Shown here: positions 1-7,411 of the stretch, one piece after another
Numbering within the stretch: position 1 is the stretch's first letter
Layout of the letters: each line of letters starts with the position of its first letter
DNA from: a virus
Length of the DNA stretch: 50,523 bases
Strand: one strand, 5' to 3'
Virus record (IMG/VR): IMGVR_UViG_3300030385_002049
Coordinates: 1-50,523 of that record
Notes under the pieces: generated by a model
Told to the model about the DNA's origin: nothing
What the model saw: the letters and a program-made list of their open reading frames with translations, nothing else
Databases searched by the model: none
Program-made: the position numbers and the translations under genes

Positions 1-108
1 GGTAGTATTATTGTGTTTCCTTCTTTTGTTTGGCATAGAGTGAAGCCAGTTACCAAAGGTATAAGACACTCTTTAGTGTGTTGGAATGTAGGACAACCCT
101 ATGTTTAA
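1..108 (+). CDS. 2-oxoglutarate/Fe(II) oxygenase, C-terminal fragment
   Basis: An open frame enters from the left edge and stops at TAA 106-108, giving the last 35 residues of a protein. It contains FPSFVWHRVKPV followed by a Gly-Ile-Arg-His segment. This is the usual end of prolyl-4-hydroxylase/PKHD-type dioxygenases: a distal iron-binding His (His12 of the fragment) and, ten residues later, the Arg that holds the 2-oxoglutarate carboxylate (Arg22). The next gene starts at 101 and overlaps the end by 8 bases, so the two are probably co-translated. The N-terminal part with the HxD motif is outside the window. The substrate is unknown; phage members of this superfamily have been proposed to act on protein, sugar or nucleobase targets. 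Confidence 0.75.
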   Translation, partial: GSIIVFPSFVWHRVKPVTKGIRHSLVCWNVGQPYV

Positions 109-718
109 AGTTATTAAAAATGCCATATCAGAAGAATTAGCTAATTTTTGTTATCAATACTTTTGTAATAAACGAGCAGTTGCCAGATTATTGTTTGATG
201 AAAAGTATATTTCCCAAGTTAATACAGATTTTGGAGCTTGGAATGACGAACAAATACCAGAAACTTATAGTCATTATGGCGATATGGTGATGGAAACATT
301 ACTCCAAAAATTAAAGCCTTTAATGGAAAAAGAAACCAAATTAAAGTTAAATGAAACTTATAGTTACGCTCGAATTTATAAAAAAGGGGATGAGTTAAAA
401 AGACACAAAGATCGGTATAGTTGCGAAGTTTCTACTACCCTGCATTTGGGGGGAGAACAATGGTCTATCTTTTTAGAGCCTTCTGGAGAAGAAGGGAAAA
501 CAGGTACAGAGGTTAAATTAGAGGTAGGCGATATGTTGATTTATAGTGGCTGTGAATTAGAACATTGGCGAGAACCTTTTTTTGGTGAGAATTGTGGTCA
601 AGTATTTTTACATTATAATGACGCAAACCAAGAAACAGCAGAAAAGAACAAATTTGATGGCAGACCTATTTTGGGTTTACCATCTTGGTTTAAAGGTTAT
701 AATAAATCAAATGGTTAA
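101..718 (+). CDS. 2-oxoglutarate/Fe(II) oxygenase-like protein
   Basis: A 205-residue protein with the double-stranded beta-helix oxygenase pattern: HKD at residues 102-104 as the HxD iron ligand pair, a GDMLIYSG strand near 142-149, and a distal His155 in ELEHWR. A following QVFLHYND strand closes the fold. The 2-oxoglutarate-binding basic residue is less certain than in the preceding fragment; Arg157 lies close to His155. It starts inside the previous oxygenase gene (8-base overlap) and itself overlaps the next start by 8 bases, so these are one operon. Two oxygenases in series suggest a two-step or two-substrate modification, but nothing here identifies the substrate. Confidence 0.7.
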   Translation: MFKVIKNAISEELANFCYQYFCNKRAVARLLFDEKYISQVNTDFGAWNDEQIPETYSHYGDMVMETLLQKLKPLMEKETKLKLNETYSYARIYKKGDELKRHKDRYSCEVSTTLHLGGEQWSIFLEPSGEEGKTGTEVKLEVGDMLIYSGCELEHWREPFFGENCGQVFLHYNDANQETAEKNKFDGRPILGLPSWFKGYNKSNG

Positions 719-887
719 AAAGACAGTAATGGAAGTATCTGCGCATTTAGAAAAACACGAAGCGGTTTGTACTGAGCGTTGGTTAGAGACGATACACCGT
801 ATTAAACGATTAGAGTTTTTTGTCATTGCAACTCTTGTCACTTTATTGATGAGTGCAGGAACAATTTTAACAAACCAATTATTTTAA
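711..887 (+). CDS. small membrane protein (XhlA/holin-like architecture)
   Basis: A 58-residue protein starting at ATG 711, overlapping the oxygenase stop by 8 bases; ATG 729 is a possible alternative start. A frame open further upstream exists, but it would overlap the oxygenase by more than 130 bases and is not needed. The first 30 residues form a charged, helical stretch (HLEKHEAVCTERWLETIHR), followed by one hydrophobic segment at about residues 34-54 near the C-terminus. This layout resembles XhlA-type lysis accessory proteins or single-span holins. The gene sits just before virion module A. The lysis assignment is inferred from shape and position only. Confidence 0.5.
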   Translation: MVKKTVMEVSAHLEKHEAVCTERWLETIHRIKRLEFFVIATLVTLLMSAGTILTNQLF

Positions 888-898
888 AGAGGTAAACA

Positions 899-2788
899 AT
901 GCCTTTACAAAAGTACATATTTAAACCTGGCATAGATCGTGAAGGAACGGATTATTCTAATGAAGGGGGGTGGTTTGACGCTAATTTAATTCGTTTTCGT
1001 AAAGGAAGGCCTGAAAAAATAGGGGGTTGGATAAAAGCTTCTTCTAGTACTTATCTTGGAATTGCACGCGCTTTGCACGCATGGATAGATCTCGCTGGAA
1101 CACGTTATTTAGGTTTAGGCACTAGCAAAAAATATTATGTAGAACTTGGAAGTGTTTTCCACGACATTACGCCTATTCGAGCAACTACCACTAATGGTAT
1201 TACATTTTCAGCCACTAATGGATCTTCTACTATAACGGCTACAGATTCTAGTCATGGGGCCGTCGCTGGGGATTTTGTAACTATTAGCGGTGCAGTGTCA
1301 TTAGGGGGTCTAGTTACCGCAGCGGTTTTAAATCAAGAGTATGAAATTGCAACCATACCAAGTGTTAATACGTACACTTTCACAGCAAAAGATACCTCTG
1401 GAACAACTGTTACAGCTAATGCTAGCGACTCAGGAAATGGTGGTGCTGGTGTTGATGGAGCGTATCAAATAAATATTGGATTGGATAATTATGTGCAAGG
1501 TACTGGTTGGGGGCTTGATACATGGGGAGCAAGCACGTTTGGTAGTACTTCCTCTTTAGACGTAACCAATCAACTGCGTTTATGGACGCACGATAATTTT
1601 GGCGAAGATTTAGTGTTAAACCCGCGTTTAGGGGGTATTTATTATTGGGACGAGTCTGGTGGCACAACGGCTAGAGCGGTTGCTTTACCTGATGTATCCG
1701 GTGCAAATTTAGCCCCAACCAAAGCATTGCAAGTGCTAACTTCAGAAAAAGACCGACACGTAATTTGTTTAGGAGTTGATCCAATTAATGACGCAGGAAC
1801 AGCGCGTACAGGAGTTTTAGACTCCATGTTAATTGCATGGAGTGACCAAGAAAATGTAGCGGAATGGGAGCCTACGGCAACCAATACGGCCGGGTCTTTA
1901 CGAATTTCTTCTGGCTCACAAATTGTGGGGGGTTTAACTTCAAGAGAAGAAGTATTAATTTGGACGGACAGTTCGTTGTATGCGATGCAATTTATTGGGC
2001 CGCCTTATACTTTTAGCGTTAATTTAATTAACCACGGTTTAGGTCTAATTGGACCAAAAGCTGCGGTTAATACACCCAATGGTATTTTTTGGATGGATCG
2101 TAAAGGATTTTATAAATATTCTGGGCAGCTTGAATTGGTTCCGTGTAGTGTGCATAGTTACATTTTTGAGGATATTAACGACGATCAATCGTACAAAGTT
2201 TTTGGCTTTTTAAACAAACAATTTAATGAAGTAGGTTGGTTTTATCCTTCTTCTTCTAATTTAGAAATAGATCGTTATGCTGTGTATAACTACGCAGAAG
2301 CAACTTGGAGTATTGGACAATTAAGTCGTTACGCGTGGCTTGACGAAGGCGTTATTAGTTCTCCTAGAGCTACAGGGACGGCTAGTTCTAGTGAATATTT
2401 ATATTTGCATGAATCAGGCAACGATGCGGATGGGTCGCCAATGGAAGATGTGTATATTGAATCCAGTGATCTTGATTTAGAGGATGGCGAGGCCTACACT
2501 TTTATTCGTCGAGTCATCCCAGATGTGCGGTTTACTGGAAGCGGGGGCAGTGACCAAACCATTAATTTTGTACTAAAATCACGCAATTTTCCTGGTGATA
2601 GTTTAACCACCGACACAACCCAAACGGTTACATCGTCTACTCAAAAATTAGACACGCGCATACGCGCGCGACAATTAACTTTTAGAATAGAGTCCGATGA
2701 CGACAATGCGTCGTTGAATGCGCGTTCGGGCGTAGGGTGGAGATTAGGAGATACTAGATTTGATGTAAAACTCGATGGCCGAAGGTAA
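899..2788 (+). CDS. tail structural protein, P22 gp10/nozzle-like family (copy A)
   Basis: A 629-residue protein preceded by GAGGTAAACA, a good ribosome site. It begins with a conserved block (KPGIDREGT, NEGGWFD, LIRFR) and continues with repeated short beta-rich segments such as GLGTSKKYY, FGEDL and DRHVICLG, consistent with a propeller-like tail hub. I recognise the family from marine podovirus-like genomes, where it is often named stabilisation or tail protein; the P22 gp10 link is from memory. A second, diverged copy lies at 27378-29213. Over residues 9-36, 23 of 28 positions are identical between them. The stop overlaps the next start as TAATG, which implies translational coupling. It probably forms part of the tail nozzle through which DNA leaves. 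Confidence 0.72.
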   Translation: MPLQKYIFKPGIDREGTDYSNEGGWFDANLIRFRKGRPEKIGGWIKASSSTYLGIARALHAWIDLAGTRYLGLGTSKKYYVELGSVFHDITPIRATTTNGITFSATNGSSTITATDSSHGAVAGDFVTISGAVSLGGLVTAAVLNQEYEIATIPSVNTYTFTAKDTSGTTVTANASDSGNGGAGVDGAYQINIGLDNYVQGTGWGLDTWGASTFGSTSSLDVTNQLRLWTHDNFGEDLVLNPRLGGIYYWDESGGTTARAVALPDVSGANLAPTKALQVLTSEKDRHVICLGVDPINDAGTARTGVLDSMLIAWSDQENVAEWEPTATNTAGSLRISSGSQIVGGLTSREEVLIWTDSSLYAMQFIGPPYTFSVNLINHGLGLIGPKAAVNTPNGIFWMDRKGFYKYSGQLELVPCSVHSYIFEDINDDQSYKVFGFLNKQFNEVGWFYPSSSNLEIDRYAVYNYAEATWSIGQLSRYAWLDEGVISSPRATGTASSSEYLYLHESGNDADGSPMEDVYIESSDLDLEDGEAYTFIRRVIPDVRFTGSGGSDQTINFVLKSRNFPGDSLTTDTTQTVTSSTQKLDTRIRARQLTFRIESDDDNASLNARSGVGWRLGDTRFDVKLDGRR

Positions 2789-3171
2789 TGGCTAGGTTGT
2801 TAGAAACACAGTTACCGCTTGCGTACACCGAAGTTAGTCCCGATACGTACAATCGAATGGTGCGTGTGCTACAAATTAATTTAGATCGATTTGATCCTAC
2901 GGCTACTCCCCAATACACTGAACTTGAAATCACCTCTAATAAATTTAATGCCGGCGATGTTATTTGGAACACTTCGGCCAATAGTCTACAACTTTGGACC
3001 GGAAGCAAATGGGCTATTCTTTATATAAACAAGCAACCCGGAGTAGAAGGAGTTGGTGCTGTTGGGGGACTAAGCGTGTCGACTAATACTGGTGGGTCAT
3101 CTAATGCTAATATTACCGTACCAATATCGGCGCCAATAACCGGTTGGGACAAAGACACATACTACACATAA
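2788..3171 (+). CDS. small tail-associated protein (copy A)
   Basis: A 127-residue protein starting within the TAATG overlap of the previous stop. The N-terminal half is Leu/Arg-rich (YNRMVRVLQINL) and the middle carries GDVIWNTSANSLQLWTG, a short beta-hairpin block typical of small virion proteins that cap or decorate a tail. It ends in GWDKDTYY. The counterpart at 29210-29581 has the matching motifs FNRLVRILELNL, GDVIWNTS and GWDIEKWY, and also directly follows the large tail protein. The pair is therefore a conserved two-gene unit. No enzymatic motif is visible. The function is inferred only from constant adjacency to the tail hub gene. Confidence 0.65.
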   Translation: MARLLETQLPLAYTEVSPDTYNRMVRVLQINLDRFDPTATPQYTELEITSNKFNAGDVIWNTSANSLQLWTGSKWAILYINKQPGVEGVGAVGGLSVSTNTGGSSNANITVPISAPITGWDKDTYYT

Positions 3172-3614
3172 TGGATAAAAATAAACTTATAGAAGAATTA
3201 ATTTTAGACGAAGGGTTTAAATACGAAATTTATTTAGATCATTTGGGCTACCCTACTCTTGGCGTTGGGCACTTAATTTTAGACAGTGATCCAGAGTATA
3301 AGTTGCCTATAGGCACCGGCGTTCCAGAAGAGCGTATTCACGAATGTTTAGAACAAGACATTGATATTGTGTGCAAAGAACTGGATTGGAATGAACCGTG
3401 GTGGCGTCAATTAAGTGACAATCGTCAACGTGTAGTTGCTAATATGTGCTTTAACTTAGGCTATCCGCGTTTTAAAAAGTTTAAAAAGTTCATTGGCGCT
3501 ATGCAAGTGTCTGATTGGGAAAAAGCGGCTGAAGAAATGATGGACAGTCGATGGAGTACTCAAGTGGGGGATCGTGCCGTTAGATTAAAAAATAGGATGT
3601 TAAATGCCCATTAA
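3171..3614 (+). CDS. T4-type lysozyme (endolysin, GH24)
   Basis: A 147-residue protein starting at ATG 3171, one base into the previous stop codon. LDEGF and YLDHLGYPTLGVGH give the Glu14-Asp23-Thr29 triad, with the same spacing as Glu11-Asp20-Thr26 of T4 lysozyme. Later NRQRVVANMCFNLG and the C-terminal RxxR/Asn-rich helix also fit T4 lysozyme. The length is close to the usual 160. It cleaves peptidoglycan between N-acetylmuramic acid and N-acetylglucosamine. No signal peptide is visible, so release through the holin at 3735-4226 is expected. A second, different GH24 lysozyme lies at 26934-27377. An upstream frame would extend the start to 3144 but has no support. Confidence 0.9.
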   Translation: MDKNKLIEELILDEGFKYEIYLDHLGYPTLGVGHLILDSDPEYKLPIGTGVPEERIHECLEQDIDIVCKELDWNEPWWRQLSDNRQRVVANMCFNLGYPRFKKFKKFIGAMQVSDWEKAAEEMMDSRWSTQVGDRAVRLKNRMLNAH

Positions 3615-3735
3615 TAAAGTAACTTCTTCTAGCAGGCCAGCTGCACAACGACGATTAAGAGCCATTAAAGCAAGACAATCAGCACAAAAAAATGGTACAG
3701 TATCTAATTATAAAAAATCCTTGCGGAGGCCTTAA
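3604..3735 (+). CDS. small basic protein (43 residues)
   Basis: A short frame from ATG 3604 to TAA 3735 encodes a 43-residue, strongly basic protein beginning MPINKVTSSSRPAAQRR. It overlaps the lysozyme end by 11 bases and shares its stop with the next start as TAATG. Such exact packing on both sides is the pattern of real genes in this module. The Arg/Lys-rich, Ala/Gln-rich composition would suit a nucleic-acid- or membrane-surface-binding peptide or a small virion component. No domain can be named. Confidence 0.6.
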   Translation: MPINKVTSSSRPAAQRRLRAIKARQSAQKNGTVSNYKKSLRRP

Positions 3736-4226
3736 TGAAATTTGGATTAATAAAAAATTTAATAGGAGCGGTAGCTCCCACACTAGGCACTGCATTAGCA
3801 GGGCCTATGGGTGGAATGGCGGCCAATATGATTTCCGATGTATTGGGTTGTGGCTCCGAACCAAAACAAATTCAAAAAGCTTTAGAACAGGCTACTCCAG
3901 AACAATTAGCCGAATTAAAAAAAGTCGAAACCGACTTTGAAATAAAGATGAAAGAGCTGGATGTAGATCTCTTTGCTCTACAAACGGCGGACATACAAAA
4001 CGCTCGAACTGCTTTTCAATCGGATTGGACTCCCAAAGTGTTTGGGTTAATCGCTTTAATTGCTTTTGTGGGGTATATATTTACGGTAACTCTTCAACCA
4101 CCCGATCAAAATTCAGACACCATTGTATCGTTGGTGTTGGGCTATTTAGGCGGGCTAGTTTCCGGTATTGCTAGTTTTTATTTCGGTGCATCAAATAAAG
4201 AGGAAAACAGCTCTAAAACGAGCTAG
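3735..4226 (+). CDS. holin, GTA_holin_3TM type
   Basis: A 163-residue protein with an N-terminal Gly/Ala-rich hydrophobic stretch (about residues 5-35), a charged coiled segment with ATPEQLAELKKVETDFE, and two clear membrane spans at about 102-120 and 130-150. The organisation and the TDFEIKMKELDVD/QNARTA region match the 3TM holin family first described for gene transfer agents. It would form the inner-membrane lesion that lets the adjacent lysozyme reach the cell wall. The start overlaps the preceding stop as TAATG and CGGAGG lies 9-14 bases upstream. No counterpart of this gene is seen in module B. Confidence 0.8.
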   Translation: MKFGLIKNLIGAVAPTLGTALAGPMGGMAANMISDVLGCGSEPKQIQKALEQATPEQLAELKKVETDFEIKMKELDVDLFALQTADIQNARTAFQSDWTPKVFGLIALIAFVGYIFTVTLQPPDQNSDTIVSLVLGYLGGLVSGIASFYFGASNKEENSSKTS

Positions 4227-4235
4227 AATATAATT

Positions 4236-4982
4236 ATGGACGTATGGGGATTTTTTGAGGATATGTTTGAAGGCATAGGTGATTTTGCAAGTGACGCTAT
4301 TGAATATGTGATTCCGGGTAAGGATGATCGTCATCTTTTGGATAATTTAATGGGTGGTGATGATGTTAAGCCTTATAGCAATACAGAAATCGATCAAATG
4401 CTAGAACATATGGACCCTTCTAAAGTAGAACAAATAGTAAATGAAAGAAATGCTTTGATAAGTCAACAGGGAGGTAGTTCTTTTGGAGGAGGAGGAGGAA
4501 CACCACAATTCATTAAGTCTATTGGTGACGCACTAGGATTTGGTGGATCCAGTGGTTTAAGGGATGTTTATGGCCAAGAAGGCATAGGAGGTCTTTTAAA
4601 CGACAATACACTTGTGCAATTAGCAATGGCGGAGTATTTGCGTAAAAGAGACAATGAAAAAACTTACGCTCCAGTTGGAGGCGAAGCGTATGGAGATACG
4701 GGCAATCTAACCGATTATCGCGTTAATAATTTAATTCCAGCGTTAATGCCGGGCGTAGCGTACGGCAATGTAGGAGGCGCTTCACAAGAAACCGATTTAA
4801 CTTCGGCTAAGATTGGGATGAGACAAGGCGGCATTGCTAGTTTATCCGATAAAGAGGGCCCAGGAGACGTTACGTTGGCAAGATTAGAGCCGGGCGAATT
4901 TGTCATGACACGAAAAGCCACTCAAAACATAGGGGCTAAAAATTTATACGATATGATGCGTAAAGCAGAGAGGATAGGATAA
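4236..4982 (+). CDS. virion structural protein with LEPGEFVM motif (copy A)
   Basis: A 248-residue, Gly-rich acidic protein. A segment near residues 92-113 (FIKSIGDALGFGG, SGLRDVYG) reappears in the 506-residue protein at 29605-31125 as LIKSAGDAIGLGG, SGLRDFYG, so the two are homologous despite different lengths. Near the C-terminus, ARLEPGEFVMTRKATQNIG is the recurrent PGEFVM-type motif of many marine phage structural proteins. It lies between the holin and a second structural gene and shares a TAATG junction with the latter. A tail or capsid-interior role is inferred from context. It lacks the LysM domain of its module B relative. Confidence 0.62.
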   Translation: MDVWGFFEDMFEGIGDFASDAIEYVIPGKDDRHLLDNLMGGDDVKPYSNTEIDQMLEHMDPSKVEQIVNERNALISQQGGSSFGGGGGTPQFIKSIGDALGFGGSSGLRDVYGQEGIGGLLNDNTLVQLAMAEYLRKRDNEKTYAPVGGEAYGDTGNLTDYRVNNLIPALMPGVAYGNVGGASQETDLTSAKIGMRQGGIASLSDKEGPGDVTLARLEPGEFVMTRKATQNIGAKNLYDMMRKAERIG

Positions 4983-6025
4983 TGGCATCTGATTTAGTAG
5001 ATTACTTACAAGGCCAAAGCGGGGATCCTCAATACTTAAGAACAAGCGCTACTTACGAGGAGCCGTATGCAGGCGCTATGCGCCGTGGATTTTTAGAATC
5101 CGGAGCCGCTTTAGCTAAGCAACCCATACCTATTCCTATCCAAAAAGTTGCTCCGTTAGATCCTTACGAAATGCGATCAAGAGAACTTGCTTCTGGGCTA
5201 GGTGGATTTACGCCGTATATTAAACAAGGCAGTCAAATGATGCACGAAGGCGCAGGCTATTATTCGCCGTCGGGCATAGAAAGTTTTTATAATCCGTACG
5301 AAGAAAGCGTTATTGACCAAGCCATATTAGACGCACAAAAAGTAAACGAACAACAAGGAATTAAAGATCGATTCAGCGCAGTGAGTTCTGGGGCGTACGG
5401 TGGTTCACGGGGTCGATTAATGGAACAAGAAAGAGAAAGTGCTTTTGGTCGAGGGATGGCAGAAGGCATCGCTGGGTTGCGAGCTAAAGGTTACGATACA
5501 GCGGGGCAAAACGCTTTTACAGCCGCTCAAGGTTTAGGCACAATGGGAACTAATTTTGCTAATCTTGGTATTACAGGGCAAACAGGGCTACAAAATCAAG
5601 TAAACACTTTTGATAAATTAGGCACTACTGGGCGTAATATTCAAGACGCAATGAACACAGCGCAATTTACCGGGGCTCAAACTATGGCAGCCGAACCTTG
5701 GGCGCGTTTAAATAAATGGCAAGATATGTTGGGTGCATTGCCAAACACTAGAGCTACAACAACTTGGAATCCTATAACTAATTCAAACGATTATTTAAAC
5801 GATGTATTAGGAATTCTTGGTGTTAAAAATACTCCGGATGTCATGGGTGCCTATAACCCTAGTGCAACTGAAAATGCAAATATAGAAAATTTGTTTAATC
5901 AGTTCCTGCAGTGGCAAGCTGCTAATCCTACTTCAAATGCGTATGGAACAACGGGTACCCCAAGCATGGGAGGCACGACCACTATTCCTGCTCCAGCAAC
6001 AACACCCTATTCGACACCAGGCTAA
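4982..6025 (+). CDS. virion structural protein (copy A of fibre/ejection-associated family)
   Basis: A 347-residue protein rich in Gly, Ala, Asn and Gln with no membrane span. Residues about 95-180 carry SFYNPYEESVIDQ, SRGRLMEQERESAFGRG and AEGIAGLRAKGYDTAGQNA. The protein at 31125-33323 has equivalent blocks (FYDPYENQVVQQ, SRARLTADERRASLGRG, LSRIRSSGFNQSQA) in the same order, so they share ancestry. Repeated LGTMGTNFANLG-like segments suggest a helical repeat. It is coupled at both ends by TAATG junctions. Position directly before the large internal proteins suggests a component of the tail or DNA-ejection apparatus. Confidence 0.6.
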   Translation: MASDLVDYLQGQSGDPQYLRTSATYEEPYAGAMRRGFLESGAALAKQPIPIPIQKVAPLDPYEMRSRELASGLGGFTPYIKQGSQMMHEGAGYYSPSGIESFYNPYEESVIDQAILDAQKVNEQQGIKDRFSAVSSGAYGGSRGRLMEQERESAFGRGMAEGIAGLRAKGYDTAGQNAFTAAQGLGTMGTNFANLGITGQTGLQNQVNTFDKLGTTGRNIQDAMNTAQFTGAQTMAAEPWARLNKWQDMLGALPNTRATTTWNPITNSNDYLNDVLGILGVKNTPDVMGAYNPSATENANIENLFNQFLQWQAANPTSNAYGTTGTPSMGGTTTIPAPATTPYSTPG

Positions 6026-7410
6026 TGAATTGGAAAGATAGACGAATATTTTCTGGCCAAGAGCGGGGGATTCTTTCCGGAATGACTCCTGTCGAAATGA
6101 CGCACGGCGGAATGACTCCTTATCCTCAAGAGTATCAAACAGGGGGACTGGTAGGCACGGAATTATTTGAAGAAGGCGATGAGGACATTAACAATGCTTT
6201 AAATGATATGGCAACAACAACCAATCCGGAAGTGCCTGAGATGCCTGGTATGCCCGTGGGTCCATTGACCGAGGTGGAAGAAGCCGTTGAAACAGGGCCC
6301 ATAGACGAAGATTACCAAAGCACAGTTGTTGAACTGAAACAAGTCTTTCAAAATGAGATAAAAGAATTTGTTACTACCACACAAGATGTTGCTGAAATAG
6401 ATGGGTTTATTAAAGAAATGAATATGGTGTATTCAGATCAATTAACGCAATTAAAAAAACGTTTTAAAATAAAAATATTTAGCCCCGAAGAAGATTTATT
6501 AGATCCAGTGTTTATGCAAGAATTAGAACAATTAATTTCAATGGGGTCTTCTATGCCCATTAACGACAGCGACGAAATTCCTGGCTATAAAAACGGAGGA
6601 CTGATAGAAGTTATTAAGAACATTCAAACCCAAGCGGACTTAGAAGAATATGGAGTGAAAGGATTACCCCTAGAAGTTTTTAAAGGGATGAAGACAGAGC
6701 AACAGACAGCATGGATTTTAGATGGACTACAAAAAAAACAGTTCGAAGCTGAAAACAACCCAGAAAGCGCTGGCAGCTCTAATAGAGCTTTGCTCGAACG
6801 CAGAATAAATAATGCTAAAAAAATAGGTCAAGCGGTACGAAGCAATTATCGGTCGTCTGGTTCAAGAGCGTCTCATTACCGAGACGCATCAAACGCTGGA
6901 AAATTAGCCGAGCTTGAAGCTTTGGACGACATTTACAAAGACGCAACAACTGCAAGCACAAGGGCTGGGGGAACAGGTGGTAAGTGGGACACTCCTCACG
7001 CGGTAAAAGAAGCACAAGTAGGCTTAGGAGGACCCAAGAAAAAGATAATAGATCCGTGGAAGTTAGAAGACGACTTATATCAAAGCTTTGCAAGTAACCG
7101 TAATGTGAAATACCCACGACTTGCCGCTCAACTTCGAATGATTGAAGGGGGGCAAACCCCCGCAGGGTTTGCCGCTCAGCAATCTTATGGGGGAATAACA
7201 TTTACGCTTGCCACATGGCTTGAAGCAGCACAAAATAAGCTGAGAAAGAACTTCCCTAAAGATTTTTCAGAAGCTAGCGGCGAGCTATACTATAAAGCGC
7301 AGCTAGTAAGGAAGCACGGCACTTATAATACCTTATATATGCTGGAAATGGAAAAACTCCTTCAAAAATGGCAGCGGGGAAAAGAAGCTTTAGCTGAAGC
7401 TCTAAAATGA
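6025..7410 (+). CDS. virion protein of unknown function, module A
   Basis: A 461-residue protein starting in a TAATG overlap. The N-terminal 60 residues contain three 'Gly-Met-Thr-Pro' type motifs (GILSGMTPVEM, HGGMTPYP) and QTGGLVG. A long acidic, helical middle follows (about 80-190), then a Lys/Arg-rich C-terminal half. The position equals that of the 715-residue protein at 33337-35484, but I see only weak similarity, chiefly a GGL motif and acidic composition. One base separates its stop from the start of the giant gene. It may be a scaffold-like or internal virion protein; no enzymatic motif is visible. Confidence 0.55.
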   Translation: MNWKDRRIFSGQERGILSGMTPVEMTHGGMTPYPQEYQTGGLVGTELFEEGDEDINNALNDMATTTNPEVPEMPGMPVGPLTEVEEAVETGPIDEDYQSTVVELKQVFQNEIKEFVTTTQDVAEIDGFIKEMNMVYSDQLTQLKKRFKIKIFSPEEDLLDPVFMQELEQLISMGSSMPINDSDEIPGYKNGGLIEVIKNIQTQADLEEYGVKGLPLEVFKGMKTEQQTAWILDGLQKKQFEAENNPESAGSSNRALLERRINNAKKIGQAVRSNYRSSGSRASHYRDASNAGKLAELEALDDIYKDATTASTRAGGTGGKWDTPHAVKEAQVGLGGPKKKIIDPWKLEDDLYQSFASNRNVKYPRLAAQLRMIEGGQTPAGFAAQQSYGGITFTLATWLEAAQNKLRKNFPKDFSEASGELYYKAQLVRKHGTYNTLYMLEMEKLLQKWQRGKEALAEALK

Positions 7411-7411
7411 T

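Noticed and set aside
582-710. N-terminal extension of the small membrane protein
   Set aside because: It would overlap the oxygenase by over 130 bases; ATG 711 gives a normal short overlap.
6815-7201. Minus-strand 128-residue frame
   Set aside because: It lies entirely inside the 461-residue plus-strand gene, with no ribosome site and no recognisable protein pattern.
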